Source: Sipunculus nudus
Taxonomy: Eukaryota; Annelida; Sipuncula; Golfingiida; Sipunculidae
Assembly: GCA_026874595.1 (NCBI GenBank)
Contig: CM049307.1
Span: 42,042,362 to 42,106,361, forward strand
Direction: 5' to 3'
Length of the DNA stretch: 64,000 nucleotides
Below the pieces are notes generated by a model. The model ran no database searches, had not been told where the DNA came from, and saw only the letters and a list, made by a program, of their open reading frames with translations. Position numbers and translations under genes: made by a program. Below are positions 1 through 12,834 of the stretch, one piece after another. Position 1 is the stretch's first letter; the number at the start of each line of letters is the position of its first letter.

Positions 1-310
1 AAACCATAAACCCTACGGTTACTACTTGAGGACACAATTGAAAACATCACCGGTACTAAGATTGTGTTTACGAAATATCTGTAGATGCTATAAGGGATAA
101 GGGACACAGGCAATCTCCACAATCACGCACCACATAAGAACATATGGGGAATCACAGTAGGAGATTTTGCATTTGTCCACAAGAATCTGTCCACGCGGGC
201 CTCTCAGACCAGGTACCCCAGTGTTTCATTACTATTCCATTTATTTTACACTGCTTGCAAATGGTAACATTGTTTCCCTCTGAACACGGGGTGGTTCTTC
301 CATTAAACGT
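1..310. other. unique AT-rich sequence
   Basis: No gene, splice-flanked exon or repeat terminus was seen here. The short open frame at 144-395 runs into the tandem duplication that follows and has no recognisable motif. Confidence 0.4.
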
Positions 311-720
311 GCATCACGTACAACTTGTAAAATTGGTTTCTTTGAAATACAGGGGGTTGGTACTTAAAATTGCACAGCATAATTCATGTTTATGACACTT
401 TCCTCCAGTCTCTTAACTGATCCAGATTGACACGGCATATTCAAGCGTTTCTGACCAGGTATATATTGAACTTGGGGCCGGTTGGCTCTTCCATTAACTG
501 TGCATCACGTATAACTAGTAATATAAACTTGTAAAATTGGTTTCTTTGAAATACAGGGGGTTGGTACTTAAAATTGCACAGCATAATTCATGTTTATGAC
601 ACTTTCCTCCAGTCTCTTAACTGATCCAGATTGACACGGCATATTCAAGCGTTTCTGACCAGGTATATATTGAACTTGGGGCCGGTTGGCTCTTCCATTA
701 ACTGTGCATCACGTATAACT
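311..720. repeat. 204-bp tandem duplication, two units
   Basis: Two adjacent units have a constant offset of 204 bp: the segment starting cttgtaaaattgg occurs at 324 and 528, and gttggctcttcc at 481 and 685. The units are almost identical across long stretches, so the duplication looks recent. No terminal inverted repeats or target duplication were seen, so unequal exchange or replication slippage is more likely than transposition. Alternatively it is the edge of a satellite array cut down to two units. Confidence 0.85.
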
Positions 721-1130
721 GGTAATATTGGTACCATCCAAATACGGGGGTATATATATTGGTATGTAACATTTACTGATGGGAATATTCAACTGAATGT
801 ATATTGTCGACAAGAGCAAATACTATAAAATTTTAAGATTATCTCAGGAGCATGGTTTCGATAATGTTGGGGATGCTCTTGAAAGCGCTTCAGAAATGAA
901 AGCAAGGAGCGTAATTTGGCTTGACAGTAGCTCTAAATTGTACAGCTTGACACCATCATTTGTTGTCTCTTACTTCACAAGAAATATGTGCCAAAACTTA
1001 TTTGAACAGTTCTGTTCAACCATTCGTGAGGCAGACACTCATCGTACCAAGTTGTACTGCTTGTGTTAAGCGGTACTAGTTTTACCTAGCTTGACAGCAG
1101 TGATAGTGTTAGCCTTCTTCACTGCTGACG
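721..1130. other. unique sequence with a small inverted repeat
   Basis: A 9-bp perfect inverted repeat, CAGCAGTGA at 1095-1103 and TCACTGCTG at 1119-1127, sits just before the MITE. An open frame at 797-1069 has no recognisable domain and no splice context, so it is not called as a gene. Confidence 0.4.
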
Positions 1131-1132
1131 TA

Positions 1133-1563
1133 CTGTGGTTGGCTTCATATTCGCGAGGCTGAAATTTCGCCATTTCTCCATTTTTAATGTTTCGCGAGGG
1201 TGTCATTTTCGCGATCTCACCAGAACCTATATCAAATCTTTGGTAAAGCCATTGCTGTGTGTATTATAATTTGAGAATAATTCATGAGCTTGAGATATTC
1301 TCCTCATATAAGGATGGGCCCGTACACACAGCACAGGTTCTTTAGTTCAAATTTAGGGAAATGTTTTCCCTATACCTGCATGGATGTAACTTATATTAAG
1401 ATTTCTCACTGTTCTAACCTATTCCCATTCAAGGATTGGCTACACTTAATCAGAAAGACACACTCAATTGGCCAATTATTCCCGAGGGTGTCATTTTCGC
1501 GATTATTTCCCATTCGCGAATATCGCGAAATTAAAACCCTCGCGAACAAAAAGGCAACCACAG
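1133..1563. mobile_element. Tc1/mariner-type MITE with TA target duplication
   Basis: The ends are inverted copies: CTGTGGTTGGCTTCATATTC then GCGAGG on the left, matched by CCTCGCGAAC...GGCAACCACAG on the right. TA dinucleotides flank both ends (1131-1132 and 1564-1565), as expected for Tc1/mariner-type insertion. Length is about 431 bp and it has no transposase. A GAGGGTGTCATTTTCGCGA motif occurs twice inside, near 1196 and 1484, so the terminal region is partly repeated internally. The superfamily is inferred only from the TA duplication and the lack of coding capacity. Confidence 0.75.
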
Positions 1564-1565
1564 TA

Positions 1566-3137
1566 TTTGTGAAGTGTTTACAAGGGTAAGTGATCAGCTT
1601 TAATCATAATGGATGAATCGAGAATATTTGGTGTCCCTTATGGAAACAGGCATGCACGCAAGAAAAACAGAAAGATTAATAAAGGAATTAAACATATTAT
1701 AAACACAAACCAAAATCATACAAAAATCTCTGGTCAGTTTGACTGGTAGTGGTTAATGCACTAGTTATAATGACAGGAAAAGACATTGGGGGGGGGGGGA
1801 ACATGGAAGTTCTCAGACACTTGATCTCTGAACAAGACCGGCGTCTATTTAAGGCCAGCGTTTATTTTTCTGAGACATTGTTTTGCCCCAGCGACTATTT
1901 AAGGCCTGGCGTCTGATCAAGGAAATAAGGTTTAATGGATCATAATAGAACTGAGCTATTAACACGATCTGCACAAAAAGCTGTCATCATCTAAAGTGTG
2001 ATAACAAAAATAAAAAAAATCCATCCATCCATATTAATCTTAATTAAAGTTCTGCAAAATTTTTAGCTCATTCTGAGGGCAATAGCTTAGTTTTTAGGAG
2101 AATTTTGTAAAAGATCTTGGATTGGGTGATTCTTTTTATTGTCTGTTGCTCATTAGGACTTTAATTCTTTTAAATCATTGTGATGTATTTGATAATTGTC
2201 TTCAGTTATTAAGCTCTTGAAATTGAAAGAAGAAGACTGGATTTTCAATAAAACTTGATCAGCCCATCACTAATTATGATTTCTGGATTATCCCTAATGC
2301 TATTGGTATCAAACGTAAATTCCAGAAAGCTTAAACAATACCATGTACACCTTGCCTTTGTATGGCAAACTGCATCCATCCTCTTTAAGTAAACAGTGCC
2401 ACCAACAAACAATAGACCTATCCTGAAAAAAAATTTAGAAAAATAATCTACTTTCTCAAAATTGACAACATGGATTGTCTTGATATTTTCATGCGTGTTC
2501 ATCTTGGCTACCTTTATCACTTAAAGGTGACTAGTTGCACCACCTTTGTGTTCTTGATCTAACGTTATCAAACTTCCAAGATGCTTTCAGTTCATGCCCA
2601 TGATCACAGAATCATGTTCACAGTTGTTCCAAGGAATGTGTTGCAGTTGCATACTGATTATTGATTATCTAAGCCCAAAGAAATTATGATGTTGTTGCAG
2701 TTACAGATATCTTTATCGCCATCATATCATAGCAAAGTTCACTCAGTAATCAGAGGCATAAGACCAGCCAGATGAAATTACATGTTCAAACAGGCCCATG
2801 TCATCTGGCAAAATATGAATTAAATGAGCAGAACTGGTTCTGCAAAACTATTACTGGCAGTAAAAAAAGGTCACTGGTTTGTCCATTTAATAATAAAAAA
2901 ATCATGCTAATGCAGATTCTGAATAATAAATGCCTGAAATCTGCTCACCCACAGTGCTCTGGGGCAGCTTTAAGATTCATGCCATATAAACATCTCAGCT
3001 TTTGTTAACAGAAATGTCCTAGCATTACCCTAGCAGCCATGTATTATCATTCGACTGGAATATACAAATGATCTGCTACAATAAGACATATATCCTTGTC
3101 AGTCTGTCAGAAGTTTAAGCAAATTCAGTCCAACTAA
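1566..3137. other. unique AT-rich sequence with poly-G run
   Basis: A 12-nt poly-G run lies at 1788-1799. At about 1830-1920 the phrase ctatttaaggcc recurs about 60 bp apart with flanking GGCGT/GCGAC, possibly a small degraded repeat. No gene was recognised; the minus-strand frame at 2245-2520 has no motif. Confidence 0.4.
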
Positions 3138-3745
3138 TTGTATCCGCCAATACAAACTATTGGGGATACTATGTTTTTGACCGTGTAGTATGGCGTGTTC
3201 TGCAATCTCCGCAGCAGCCCCTACGGCTTTCATTTTCACAGAACTTCTCTGAGACTCTTGGACCAATCTTCTAGAAACCAGGCAAAGTTAATTGCTCACC
3301 AATGTAGTTGTTCCTAACAAAGACTGGTGGAGCCACCTGCAGTCTTTATTGTGTAGTATGAATCTGGGTGTCTTTTGGATAATGGCCAATATCTCAGGAG
3401 TGGTTTAATATATTGAGCTGAAATTTTGCAAGTCCATAACTCTTGGATCTCTCAATCTTGTACTTGAGACTTGCGGCACCACCTACAAGGATTTTTGCGT
3501 AGGGCCCATCCATGCATTTGCAATCATCTTAGTGATATGTTTAATATTTTGTGCTGAAATTGTGCATGTCCATAGACCTTGGATACCGCCATCTCGTATT
3601 CAAGACTGGTGGCACCATCTGCTATGATTTTCATGTGAGGAGTAATTTGCTGTATGGGCTTGAAATTGTGCATGTCCATAGACTTTGGATACCTCCATCT
3701 CATATTCAAGACTGGTGGCGCCATCTGCAATAATTATGTGTGGCA
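3138..3745 (+). mobile_element. family-3 Helitron-like element, copy A, 3'-truncated
   Basis: It starts TTGTATCCGCC like copies B (14350) and C (43814) and has the same 5' hairpin, GTATCC...GGATAC, degraded. It contains four satellite-type monomers centred on GGTGGCGCCACC-like palindromes at about 3326, 3473, 3608 and 3714. The best-preserved monomers read ...CCATAGACTTTGGATAC... before the palindrome. No GGCGGATACA inverted copy and no CTAG terminus were found downstream, so the 3' end is missing or decayed. This is the most degraded of the three copies. Confidence 0.65.
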
Positions 3746-6700
3746 TCCATCCATATGTTTGCTTGAGGTGAAAAAAAAATTGTCACTGTCAGTTGTAACC
3801 AACATTACAGTGCCATGTGTTATTTCCATAATCTAATTGAATGGGCTAAAATATCAGTGGTCTGGTGGCAGTATTGCTTTAGTGAAACAGTCAATTAATT
3901 TGACTTTTTTGTTCCTCATGTAGAAAAAAAAGCTCCACACATTTTTCCAAATACCTTTTCATCCTTTTACCAGCATATTTGATAGTTTTAAGGGTAGCTG
4001 TAATACCTATATTAAGAATTCTCTATGCCTCCCTAGTTCCTGACTGTGCTAAATGAATATATGGAAGAACATGCTATTATAGGTGAGCATGATGCCTTTG
4101 CTGCCCAGGTTCTATAATTATATTTCTATGCATGGTAGTGAATTTTTTTGGTCAGCCAGCATAGACCATTACCATATATATAACTGCTGAAGATGGGGCT
4201 TTCAGCCAATTAAAGTGTACCATCACCTAAAGGTGCACTTACAGGTAAAGGAAGGTGAAGGTCATTGATTCACTCAGGGAGAGTAATTATAAAATGGCAA
4301 ATACCTCACATCTTACCAGGTGTGCACTGGATGGCCCAGGTAATATGGGTCTAGGGGAGGTTCTCTCCTCCCAGCAAGCCACTTAACAATTATAGCGTTC
4401 CGCTTAGTCTCCTGTGACCATTGTGTACAAATTGTTATTTCTCAATAGTTTGTGGGTTTGATAGCAGCACCGCTAGTACATAAAAGATATGTATTTTTTA
4501 TGGCTTAACGCCAGTGATTTCATTGCACGGGACTAAAAGGGCTGCATTTGTTCTGTTGCAAGGCAACAGCTAAGTGATTATTGTTACTTATGTGCAGACG
4601 TCACCATGTTCACGCATTTTAGCCTGTCCTTTCTGTTACTGCAACCTCTGGTGAACGTAAATTATGGAAAGCTTATAATGACATTTCTTTCACAATAAGT
4701 ATAGTATAACTTAGATTTTAAGGACATGTCCATTTGACTACCTCTTGAATTCAGATAAAGATAATAGTTTGATAAGAATTATATGATATATTTTGTTGTT
4801 AGGAATAATCAAGTTCTCCTAGATTATCTTTAAGACATCAGAGTGAAACAATGAGACTATTCTGAAAAGCCACCAGATTTCCTGAAAAATTACAGAGAGC
4901 ATTGAACCAAGGGATATTCAGCTCAGTTGGTCAGTCCTGAGCAACAAAGCTCCCTCCTATCTATTGTCTGTTCAACTTTATTGAAACAAAATTTATTGAG
5001 TTAATTAGTATCTTTCTGAGAAATATATATATATTTATTTTTTTTTACTTTTTTTTTTAGAATTGGTTATATGTTAAATGACAATCATATAAATGCTAAG
5101 TATATCATATTAAAGAGTATCTTAGACCTTATTATACTCATTATGAATCATGTTTTAGATAACCTTGCCTCCATTGGGGTTGTTAGATGTCATTGGTTCA
5201 GAATTATGAATAATGATGTTGTAGATCTTCTGGTCATCACTCTTAAAAGTGTCACAGAAGACTTGTTCACAGTCTTCTTTGGTGACATTTAACAGTCAGT
5301 GTGTGACAGAAAACATCCCAGGTCGCTACAGCTTTGTTGTAGCAAACGCTGCATGCGGTCATTTTCCCCAGAACCTGTCACTACACACAGATCAAGCCTA
5401 CACTAACATGTTACTTGGCATTCTTCAAGGGCCATGCTCAGTTAACTGTGAAAAAAGCCTGTATGCTCTTGATAATTAAATACCACAACAGTCCTCGTTT
5501 CTAGCAGTGTTCACCGTCCACAAAAGACCTCCCTCTCTGGTATGTATGTGTCATTCTAGGGTCATGTGCTCTCCTTTTGTGTGAAGTGTCGTGGAATCCG
5601 TTTGTGGCCCAAAGGGTTTACAAATTTGTTTATCGGACTGTATTAGTGACGATCATGCATAAAGTCTTGCCGCACATAAAAAGATATTATCCGGTATTGA
5701 TTTAGTGAAGGCTTGCAGCGTATGCGAAGGGTCTGTGTGATTTTGCCCCATTGCTCACAGGTTTACGGTGGGTATTTGTCCTGACAAGATTATCGTAGAC
5801 TGGCGAGGCATAATGGTTTAGTAATGGAAACTGTCCAGAGATCAGGAAGCAGTAATATGTTGATTGAAATGAATTAGTATGTGTAAGGACATGGTGAAAG
5901 CTCTCTAAGTCCTGTAAGTCATCTCCGTAATAGCTGTGATCAGTTTCTTTGAAAGAAAACTTTCATTGCCATGCTTGTCATGGTTTCTGTTCTTTCAACA
6001 ACAACTCTTTGTTTTCTCTGGTCAGCTGATATATGAAGAATGTCTGAACATCCTTCCTTTGTCATGCTGACTTTTAAGCAGATTAGAAATGGGATACTAG
6101 TGAATGAAGCTGTGCCTCAAGTATTTTTGGCTCAGTTGACTTTTAGTCTGGCGTTCTGTATCTATTGCTTCTCTGTTGTGCTGTATATGACTGGAAGCGC
6201 TGTCCCTTAGCGGAACTTGTTTTGTATAGCTTTTCACTTAACAATAACAGGATACCTTTTATACAGAATTCCAATATAGCATCACAGACACGTAAAATCT
6301 TCCATTCCACTGTCATTGGATCTCAGTGATTTCATTTGGAGGTGTGTCAAACTACACAAGGCCAGACTGCACCAAAATCTTGAATTGCCCAACAAAAGTC
6401 GAGAGATTTTATAATGAACATTATCCAACATATGTGCCACCTTCCACACTATAAATGTTTTGAATAAAAACTGTTATTGTAGTATCAATTAAAAAAGGGT
6501 TAGCTTCTAGTTCAGGTGGTACTTAATAATTTACATTTTATTGTCATCTGAGATTACTCACAGCTTTGGCTCTTTACATTTTTTGGAAACACTACCACAC
6601 TGTGATATGTAACAACAGAATCAGTAAATGCTATAGAAGCCGCAAGCCATGGAAATTTTAAACACACACTGTTTTCACCCATTTTCACACAGCTGTACAA

Positions 6701-6812
6701 CAGTCACTTGAAACAACTGCTATATCTGACAAATACTAACAGAAGTGTCTCAGGTTGCCTTCCATGTGTGTGATTTGGTCTTCTCAGAACATTTAATAGC
6801 ATTTCTAAGACA
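3746..6812. other. unique AT-rich sequence
   Basis: No gene, element terminus or RNA gene was recognised. A T-rich/AT stretch lies at about 5022-5060. Open frames at 5071-5292 and 5249-5479 overlap each other, lack domain motifs and look fortuitous. Confidence 0.4.
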
Positions 6813-7467
6813 TTTTTATGCCCCCGCCACAAAGTGGCCGGGGCATATAGTTTTACCCATGTCTGTCCTTCCGTCATTCCGAAATCAAACATTTGTACAG
6901 ACTTTTTTTCGCACTGCCTGCAGATATTGGCCTGATTTTTGGTGTGTGGGCAGATAATGACCAGTTACAGATCGAGTTCGCGTTTCGTCCCGGTTGACCT
7001 ACTTTTGACCGTTTTACGGCTCCTCAAATTAGGGAATTTCATGAAAAATAGAAATTTTCATGACATACACATGTACAGACTTTTTTTCGCAATGACTGCA
7101 GATACGGGCCTGATTTTTGGTGTGTGGGCAGATAATGACCATCTACAGATCAAGTTCTTGTTTTGTCCCAGTTGACCTACGTTTGACCTTGACTGCTCCT
7201 GAATATAGAAAGTTTAATGAAAAATAGAAATTTTCATAACAAATGCATATGTATGGACTTTTTTTCCGCAATGCCTGCACTCGGATACCACCCTGATTTT
7301 TTATGTGTGGGCAGATAATGACCAGTTACAGATCGAGTTCACGTTTCGTCCCCGTTGACCTACTTTTGACCATACGACACCTCCTGAACTTAAAAAATTT
7401 TACAAAATTTAACAAATGTTTCTAATTTGCCCCAGGCAGGGGCATTCGTGTGTTCCGACACATCTAG
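6813..7467 (+). mobile_element. family-5 Helitron-like element with 178-bp internal tandem repeats
   Basis: The 5' end is a hairpin: ATGCCCCCGCCAC, a three-base loop, then GTGGCCGGGGCAT (6818 onward). The same arm, GGGGCAT, returns at 7439-7445 near the 3' end. A second hairpin follows (TGTGT tccg ACACA) and the element ends TCTAG at 7467 followed by T. The interior has about three units of a 178-bp repeat: GTACAGAC at 6895 and 7073 and the variant GTATGGAC at 7251, each followed by the same GATTTTT(G/A)TGTGTGGGCAGATAATGACC-type segment. There is no coding capacity. I read it as a non-autonomous Helitron2/Helentron-type element. Confidence 0.7.
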
Positions 7468-10297
7468 TCTTTAAACTTTTGTATTGCTGCTTGTAAAGTA
7501 TTTTGCACAAACAGGTCATTGCACCAAAATAGACAAATAAATAATGCAATAAATATGGTTTTTGAGGAGTGATCCTGAAGTATTTCTTAAGTATTCAGTG
7601 AATCACAATTTCTTTGTTCACTTTGTGTCAATATTTCACTTAATTGGCATTGAGCTCTGGAGGTCAGAGTTAAATTCAATGCTACCCCACGATGTCTCAT
7701 CCCAAATATCTGTTACTGGGATATTTGTTAATTTGTAGCTATGTGGAGTGGAGTGCTTTAGCCAAATAACAAGTTTAAACTGAGAGTAATGGCCAGTTGG
7801 CTATTAGCTTCACTGTCATGTTTAAATATTCAGGGACATGTAGAAATAAAGCCATTCAGGGTTTTGCATGGTATCACTTTCATCGGATTAATTAGTGCTA
7901 TTGTCATTGCCATCTCAATTAGCTCCTGATTGTTATTTTGTCCTGGCATCAAGGGAACCTGTAACATTATGTGTTTGCCATTACGAGAAATGGCTTGTCA
8001 GCATTTACTTCACAGGAAACATGATAGGTTTTTGTCATAAACACCAAGACCAAGAACACTGATGATAGGGCTGTTAATTAATTAATTAATTAGCAAGGTG
8101 TTGTTTGTCACTTTTTATTCAGGCACGGGTGGTCCCTGACACGGTCCAACATTAACGAGAAATGATCCGTATGAGGAACCTGAACCGTTAAGCGTGATTT
8201 GTGATGATGATTGTGACATCATCATGCTGATAAGGCATGGCAGATTGCCAAATGAAATTGATAAACTGTGTTTACCCAGCAACAGGGAAGACAAGTTAAA
8301 TTGGCACCTGGACTGGACTGATGCATAACTTGTGAAAGCAGTGGGGGTTACCATTAAGAAATGTTTTCTGTGTACCTGTAGTTATGTCAGGGCAACTTGA
8401 GTTCCTTTGCTAGGGATTAATCAACAATGACGTTAAACTTTATTTCAAATTTTAATCAAGTTAAAGGGTTCCTAAACAAAGATTGCAATTGTATTGGCAA
8501 ATACAATATTTAAATTCATAATCATAGTTGAGCTTACCTTTCTGTGTGAAGGACAGCTGAAAACTTTATATATATTTTGATCATTAAATGAGATGTTTGA
8601 AACATTTATTTGGAAGCATTTTTGAAACCAGAAAGATATATTGAATTAGACAAGGCAATGCAATATGTTATAAAGCAGATGGTACAAGGATGGCAATATG
8701 TGCAGGCACTTGTATATCTTTTTGACCTCACTGCCAAACTTATTCTCTTGAAAAAATTTTCTTGCCCCACTTCCTATAATTTCTTACTATTAGAATAAAT
8801 ATTGTACGGTGAGAAAAAATTCTAGGGAGTGGGGCAAAAGAAATATTTTTTTGGTTATGTAATATTTCAAGGGGGATATTATAAAAAAGAAATGTTAAGA
8901 TAATATATATAATATATATTTAGCTATATTTTCTTAACTTTAAGCATGCTGTCTATAAATTAAGAAAAAATATCTAGAGGATTTCTTGTCAACAGAAAAC
9001 TATTTATGGCATTAATGTCCAAAAGCACCCTTCCCAAATAAAATTAAGTTTGTCTTGTAATTGATGAAAGGGAAAGGAGGGGGGGTGTTGAAAAAAAAAA
9101 CTTTATACAAATTTCAGGAAAGTTGGTAAATTTGTGTGAGAACAAAATCAAGAATAATTAAGAAAATATGTAAGAAACATAATAAAAAGGTTTAGCCTGT
9201 CTTAATCTCTCCAGTGAGGGAAGGTTCAAGGGATTATTTTTTAAAACTGAGAAAAAGCAAGAAAAAATCATGAAATTTGACAGTGAACCAAGAGGGGAAA
9301 TTTTAGGATGTTGAGGAGTTGTTGATGGTCTGGTTAATATCTTTCAGTTTTCGGATTAGTTTTTCAAAATTCAGAAAAGAATTGGTGGATGTGATGGGAC
9401 CCAGGAGAATACAAAGTTGTCTCTGGGTAATGACCGTACAACAATACAGCCTGTTACAGCACCGGATAGGGTGAAGAAGTAATGACTGTTATTAGTATTA
9501 AGGAATTGCAGAGGACCAAGGTAGTGCTTTTGTATTTGTATTTTTATAATTCCTTCACAGTAGATAAATCTCTAATAACCCTTGGTGTTCTCCTTTAGTG
9601 TTCACACATCATAGGAGGTTAAGTATTGGGGGGGGGGGGGGAATACATCTGTGGTCTTATAAAATTGAGTTGTATATGTTAATCTCTCATATTAAGAGTT
9701 GATCAGCACAAAAAAATGTTTGGCGGAAGTAAAAACTAGGCACAGCAAAAATATCCAATGGAAATAGAAACCTCAGCACAGCTGAGCAGAACGACTTAAA
9801 AATTTCTTTAGTCTGAAGCTGTGATCAGATGTGCCAAGAGGTCTCCTACTTTTTCCTCCCATCTCTGAGAATATTTCCCATTTGGAAATGAGTAAAGGGT
9901 AGCATGGCCATTTCCATTACACACTTCTTGTCAAGCATTGCTCTTAGTCAATCCTGGATATGTTGCATCTTGAGATGTAGGCAGAAAAACAGTTTCTTTC
10001 ATTTCAGGATTTTCTTTTTGACTGCCAGCTAGGACATACCAGGAGATAAAAAAATATTCCATCTCTGCTGCAGCAGGGGAGTTCCTAGGCATGACTTTTG
10101 ATTGTTTCTTTTCACATCTTTTGTTACCTTAAATATGGTAAAGTGCTTCCAGCATTTCCTTTACACACTCCTGGGAAAATATTGAATTGGATTCTTGGCT
10201 TTTTGATGTTATATACATTTATCCTGTGATGTTTTTATGGCTGACTTTGAACTAGACTTGCTTTATTTTCACCTGTGAATTTTTTTTTATTTTTCAG
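7468..10297. other. unique AT-rich sequence upstream of candidate exon
   Basis: It contains a TTAA microsatellite at 8074-8092, an inverted repeat at 8762-8837 and a 14-nt poly-G run at 9628-9641. Candidate open frames (8115-8354 minus, 8610-8798 plus) show no domain. If 10298-10345 is a real exon, this stretch would be intronic. Confidence 0.4.
8762..8837. repeat. 76-bp inverted repeat (21-bp imperfect stem)
   Basis: TTGCCCCACT at 8762-8771 is matched by AGTGGGGCAA at 8828-8837. The stem continues inward for 11 more positions with about two mismatches, leaving a loop of roughly 34 nt. It could be a minimal palindromic transposon remnant or a hairpin RNA precursor. Stem length and loop size fit a microRNA precursor only loosely, and there is no other evidence for expression. 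Confidence 0.6.
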
Positions 10298-10345
10298 GTT
10301 TCCCAAATGTTCAGCCCAATGTGATCCTTAGACGACCTGACAAAG
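10298..10345 (+). CDS. candidate internal coding exon, 48 nt, unknown product
   Basis: A strong polypyrimidine tract ending in TTTTCAG (to 10297) precedes the segment, and AAAG|GTAAGTG follows it, close to the metazoan donor consensus. Of the three forward frames, two contain stops and one is open throughout: after two leading bases it reads FPNVQPNVILRRPDK. The segment therefore begins and ends in phase 1 and is a multiple of three (48 nt), so it could be skipped without a frameshift. No domain is recognisable in 15 residues and I do not know the protein. No second exon could be paired with it in the window, which would fit a host gene with very long introns. A chance pairing of splice-like sites remains possible. 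Confidence 0.45.
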
Positions 10346-12110
10346 GTAAGTGATGTACTGCATGCTTTTACTGGAACCCTTTTAGACGAAAGAAAACTAG
10401 TCTTTATTTGATGTAGAAGACTGAAGTGATAAAACCAGCACATTGATGTTGTGGTAATACCTTGTATTATTAATAACTCTTCCATTTATTTAGATCAAAT
10501 TTCATTTTAGTGTTCAGATACAAGATATAAGGCATTGTTTAAGTTAGTGCCATGACCTATGTTGAAAAACTTCCTTTTCATTTGGTGTAAAGTGAGTCAG
10601 ATGACCAGTTTAAAGCTGTGTCCATAGCATCAATGCAATTGTGAGTTCAAGTTTTTAATTGCTCCGGGTTGCGATTCAGAGGCCTGTTGCGAGGCAATTG
10701 TGTGGGAATTCCTTAAAATGACATCACAAAGGGAGGGCATTCCTGTGTTTACAGCACTTATATAAAGCAAAGCCAACATGCTGAAGACACAGATTAAGTT
10801 CAGAGATGGTGATGTGGAGAGATTGGTAGGATTTATAAATGGAAGGTGCTATACTGTTTATATGATGCAATCTGTCTCTGTCACAATGACATTTAAATGA
10901 TTAGCAATATGTGACAATGGAAATGCAGGACATAGAGGGAAAATAACTTTAGGGACGTCTTATGACATAGTCTTTATTTTCAGATTAATACAGATTCAAA
11001 CATGCCTTTAATTCTAGAATACTAACTTTGGGGGGAAAAAATTCACCAAATGAAACCAAAATTTCTGCAGTGTAATTGTGCAGAAAAGACTAGAAATCGC
11101 ATGTCTCATCACTTATATGGAAATACATACTATAAACTGTTTGCGACTCATATTGGCATTCGCATTAACAGATTATCATCAATGCTTTCATTCCATGCCT
11201 TTTGCTGTGACGCCTAATGCTTCAAGTTTACAAGGCCCTGCCTTTCATTGCAAAGAAACATTTAATATATGTTCAGTTGATGATATTTAAAAAATGTCAT
11301 GTTGATACAAGGACAGAAAAGACATATAAATAAAACATTCTTGACACTGCTCTAGTTGTTACCACTAAATTATTGAGGATGAAGGTATTGAGATAATGTC
11401 AGTAAATTATCTGGGTGCATTGAAATCATACATACAGACATTGAGGAATTAGGTTACCTTTGCCATAGACATGGGCAAAATATTTACTTTACGCTCGAGA
11501 ACAACCTTACTATGTTGGTGAACTGTTAAATGGCAAAGCAGATTGAAGGTGTGTTATTATGTGCCACTCTCATTTGTGCATTATGATTTGGCAGACAGTC
11601 TGGCAAAGGTCCTTGGATCCAGCTCTTTTATCAAAAGGGAGAGAAAAAAGTCTTCCAGCACACAGTATAAAAGATCATAATTAAAGTCTTTGTGTGGGCT
11701 CAGACAGGATTCTTTGTTTTCAGATTATTTCACATGATTTTGCAGACCATTTTGTATTTTTATCTTCCATCCTACAGACAAAGATTAACTGTGCAGTGTT
11801 GACTCGAGGAATGATTGGCACAAGCCATATGTAATATCGTATCTGTGGTAATCAGCTTCTTGTGAATTGATTTCTTTTACCTAGTCTGTCATGATATCAA
11901 AATCATAAAAAAGAAACCTCTAAAGATTTTCATTTATGTATGGGGACAGATATCTCCTGCCTCCGTAGATGTTTTGTATTAATATTACATTACTATCATT
12001 TGATACTAACATTTTCTAGTATTTTCAGCTGTAGTTACACATGCCTATGTTTATTATGTACATCTACAGCTATTATGTATGTTGAGTTATAACTGTACAA
12101 TTCATCTGTT
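10346..12110. other. unique sequence downstream of candidate exon
   Basis: No further exon or repeat terminus was recognised. The open frame at 11078-11290 lacks motifs. It would be intronic if the 10298 exon is real. Confidence 0.4.
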
Positions 12111-12834
12111 TTTTAGCTCAGCTGACAAAAGTCATCTGAGCTATAGTCGTGGTCCTTTGTCCCTCGTCCATCTGTCTTGTCAGCCATTAACAGGGCATGT
12201 TTTAAAACTGTTGGACCTACAAATCCAAAATTTTGCATACTGTTAGATAACCCCAAAAATCTCCTACTATACCGAAAATTGGGTCACTACAACTTTGTTC
12301 CTTCGAGATATTGAGGAAAAACCTCCGTTTTCCATAAAAAAGCCATTGTTACACTACAAGGCTGCCTAATATCAAAACCACTGATCTGTTTTTGATCATA
12401 TTTGGTATGCATGTTCTTCCATACATTTTCTATTGACTTACAAAAATTAAGGTCAGTTTTGCGTACTGTTTTGAAGTTATTGGCCCAAACATTATGCAAT
12501 TTTTAAAAAATCAGGAAATACATTTACTCACTTAACATGAAAATTGCTGAAGCCGGAGACTTCAGGGATATAAATTTATTTAATCAAGATTCAATTGTTT
12601 ACCAAAAATTAGATCTGAATTTGCAAATGTTTTAATTTATTAGCATAAATAAAAATTGGTACCTTAAATTTTGTCCAACTTTGGCAACCGCCAGTTTTTC
12701 CTGTAAGCACTGTTGATTTAATTTTCACAGCATATATACAAAAGGATTTAATCTTCAAATTCTGAAATTTCAAAGGAATTGATTGAAAAGAGTAGCTTTT
12801 ATTCAAGTTTTCCAACACCAAACCAAAGAAAGTT
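12111..12834 (+). mobile_element. family-1 Helitron-like element, copy 1a, lacking 3' end
   Basis: It starts TTTTAGCTCAGCTGAC followed by the inverse arm GTCATCTGAGCT, forming the 5' hairpin typical of this family. The following GTCCTTTGTCC tract and the blocks 'aatccaaaattttgc' and 'aataaaaattggtacc' align with the full-length copies at 13308 and 57441. Homology runs as far as a 'gattgaaaagagtagcttttattcaagttttccaacacca' segment, then stops where a GC-rich block begins. No CAGCTGAGC/CCCTTG 3' terminus was found for this copy. Confidence 0.8.

Noticed and set aside
797-1069. 90-codon open frame before the MITE
   Set aside because: No domain, no splice sites, adjacent to tandemly duplicated non-coding DNA.
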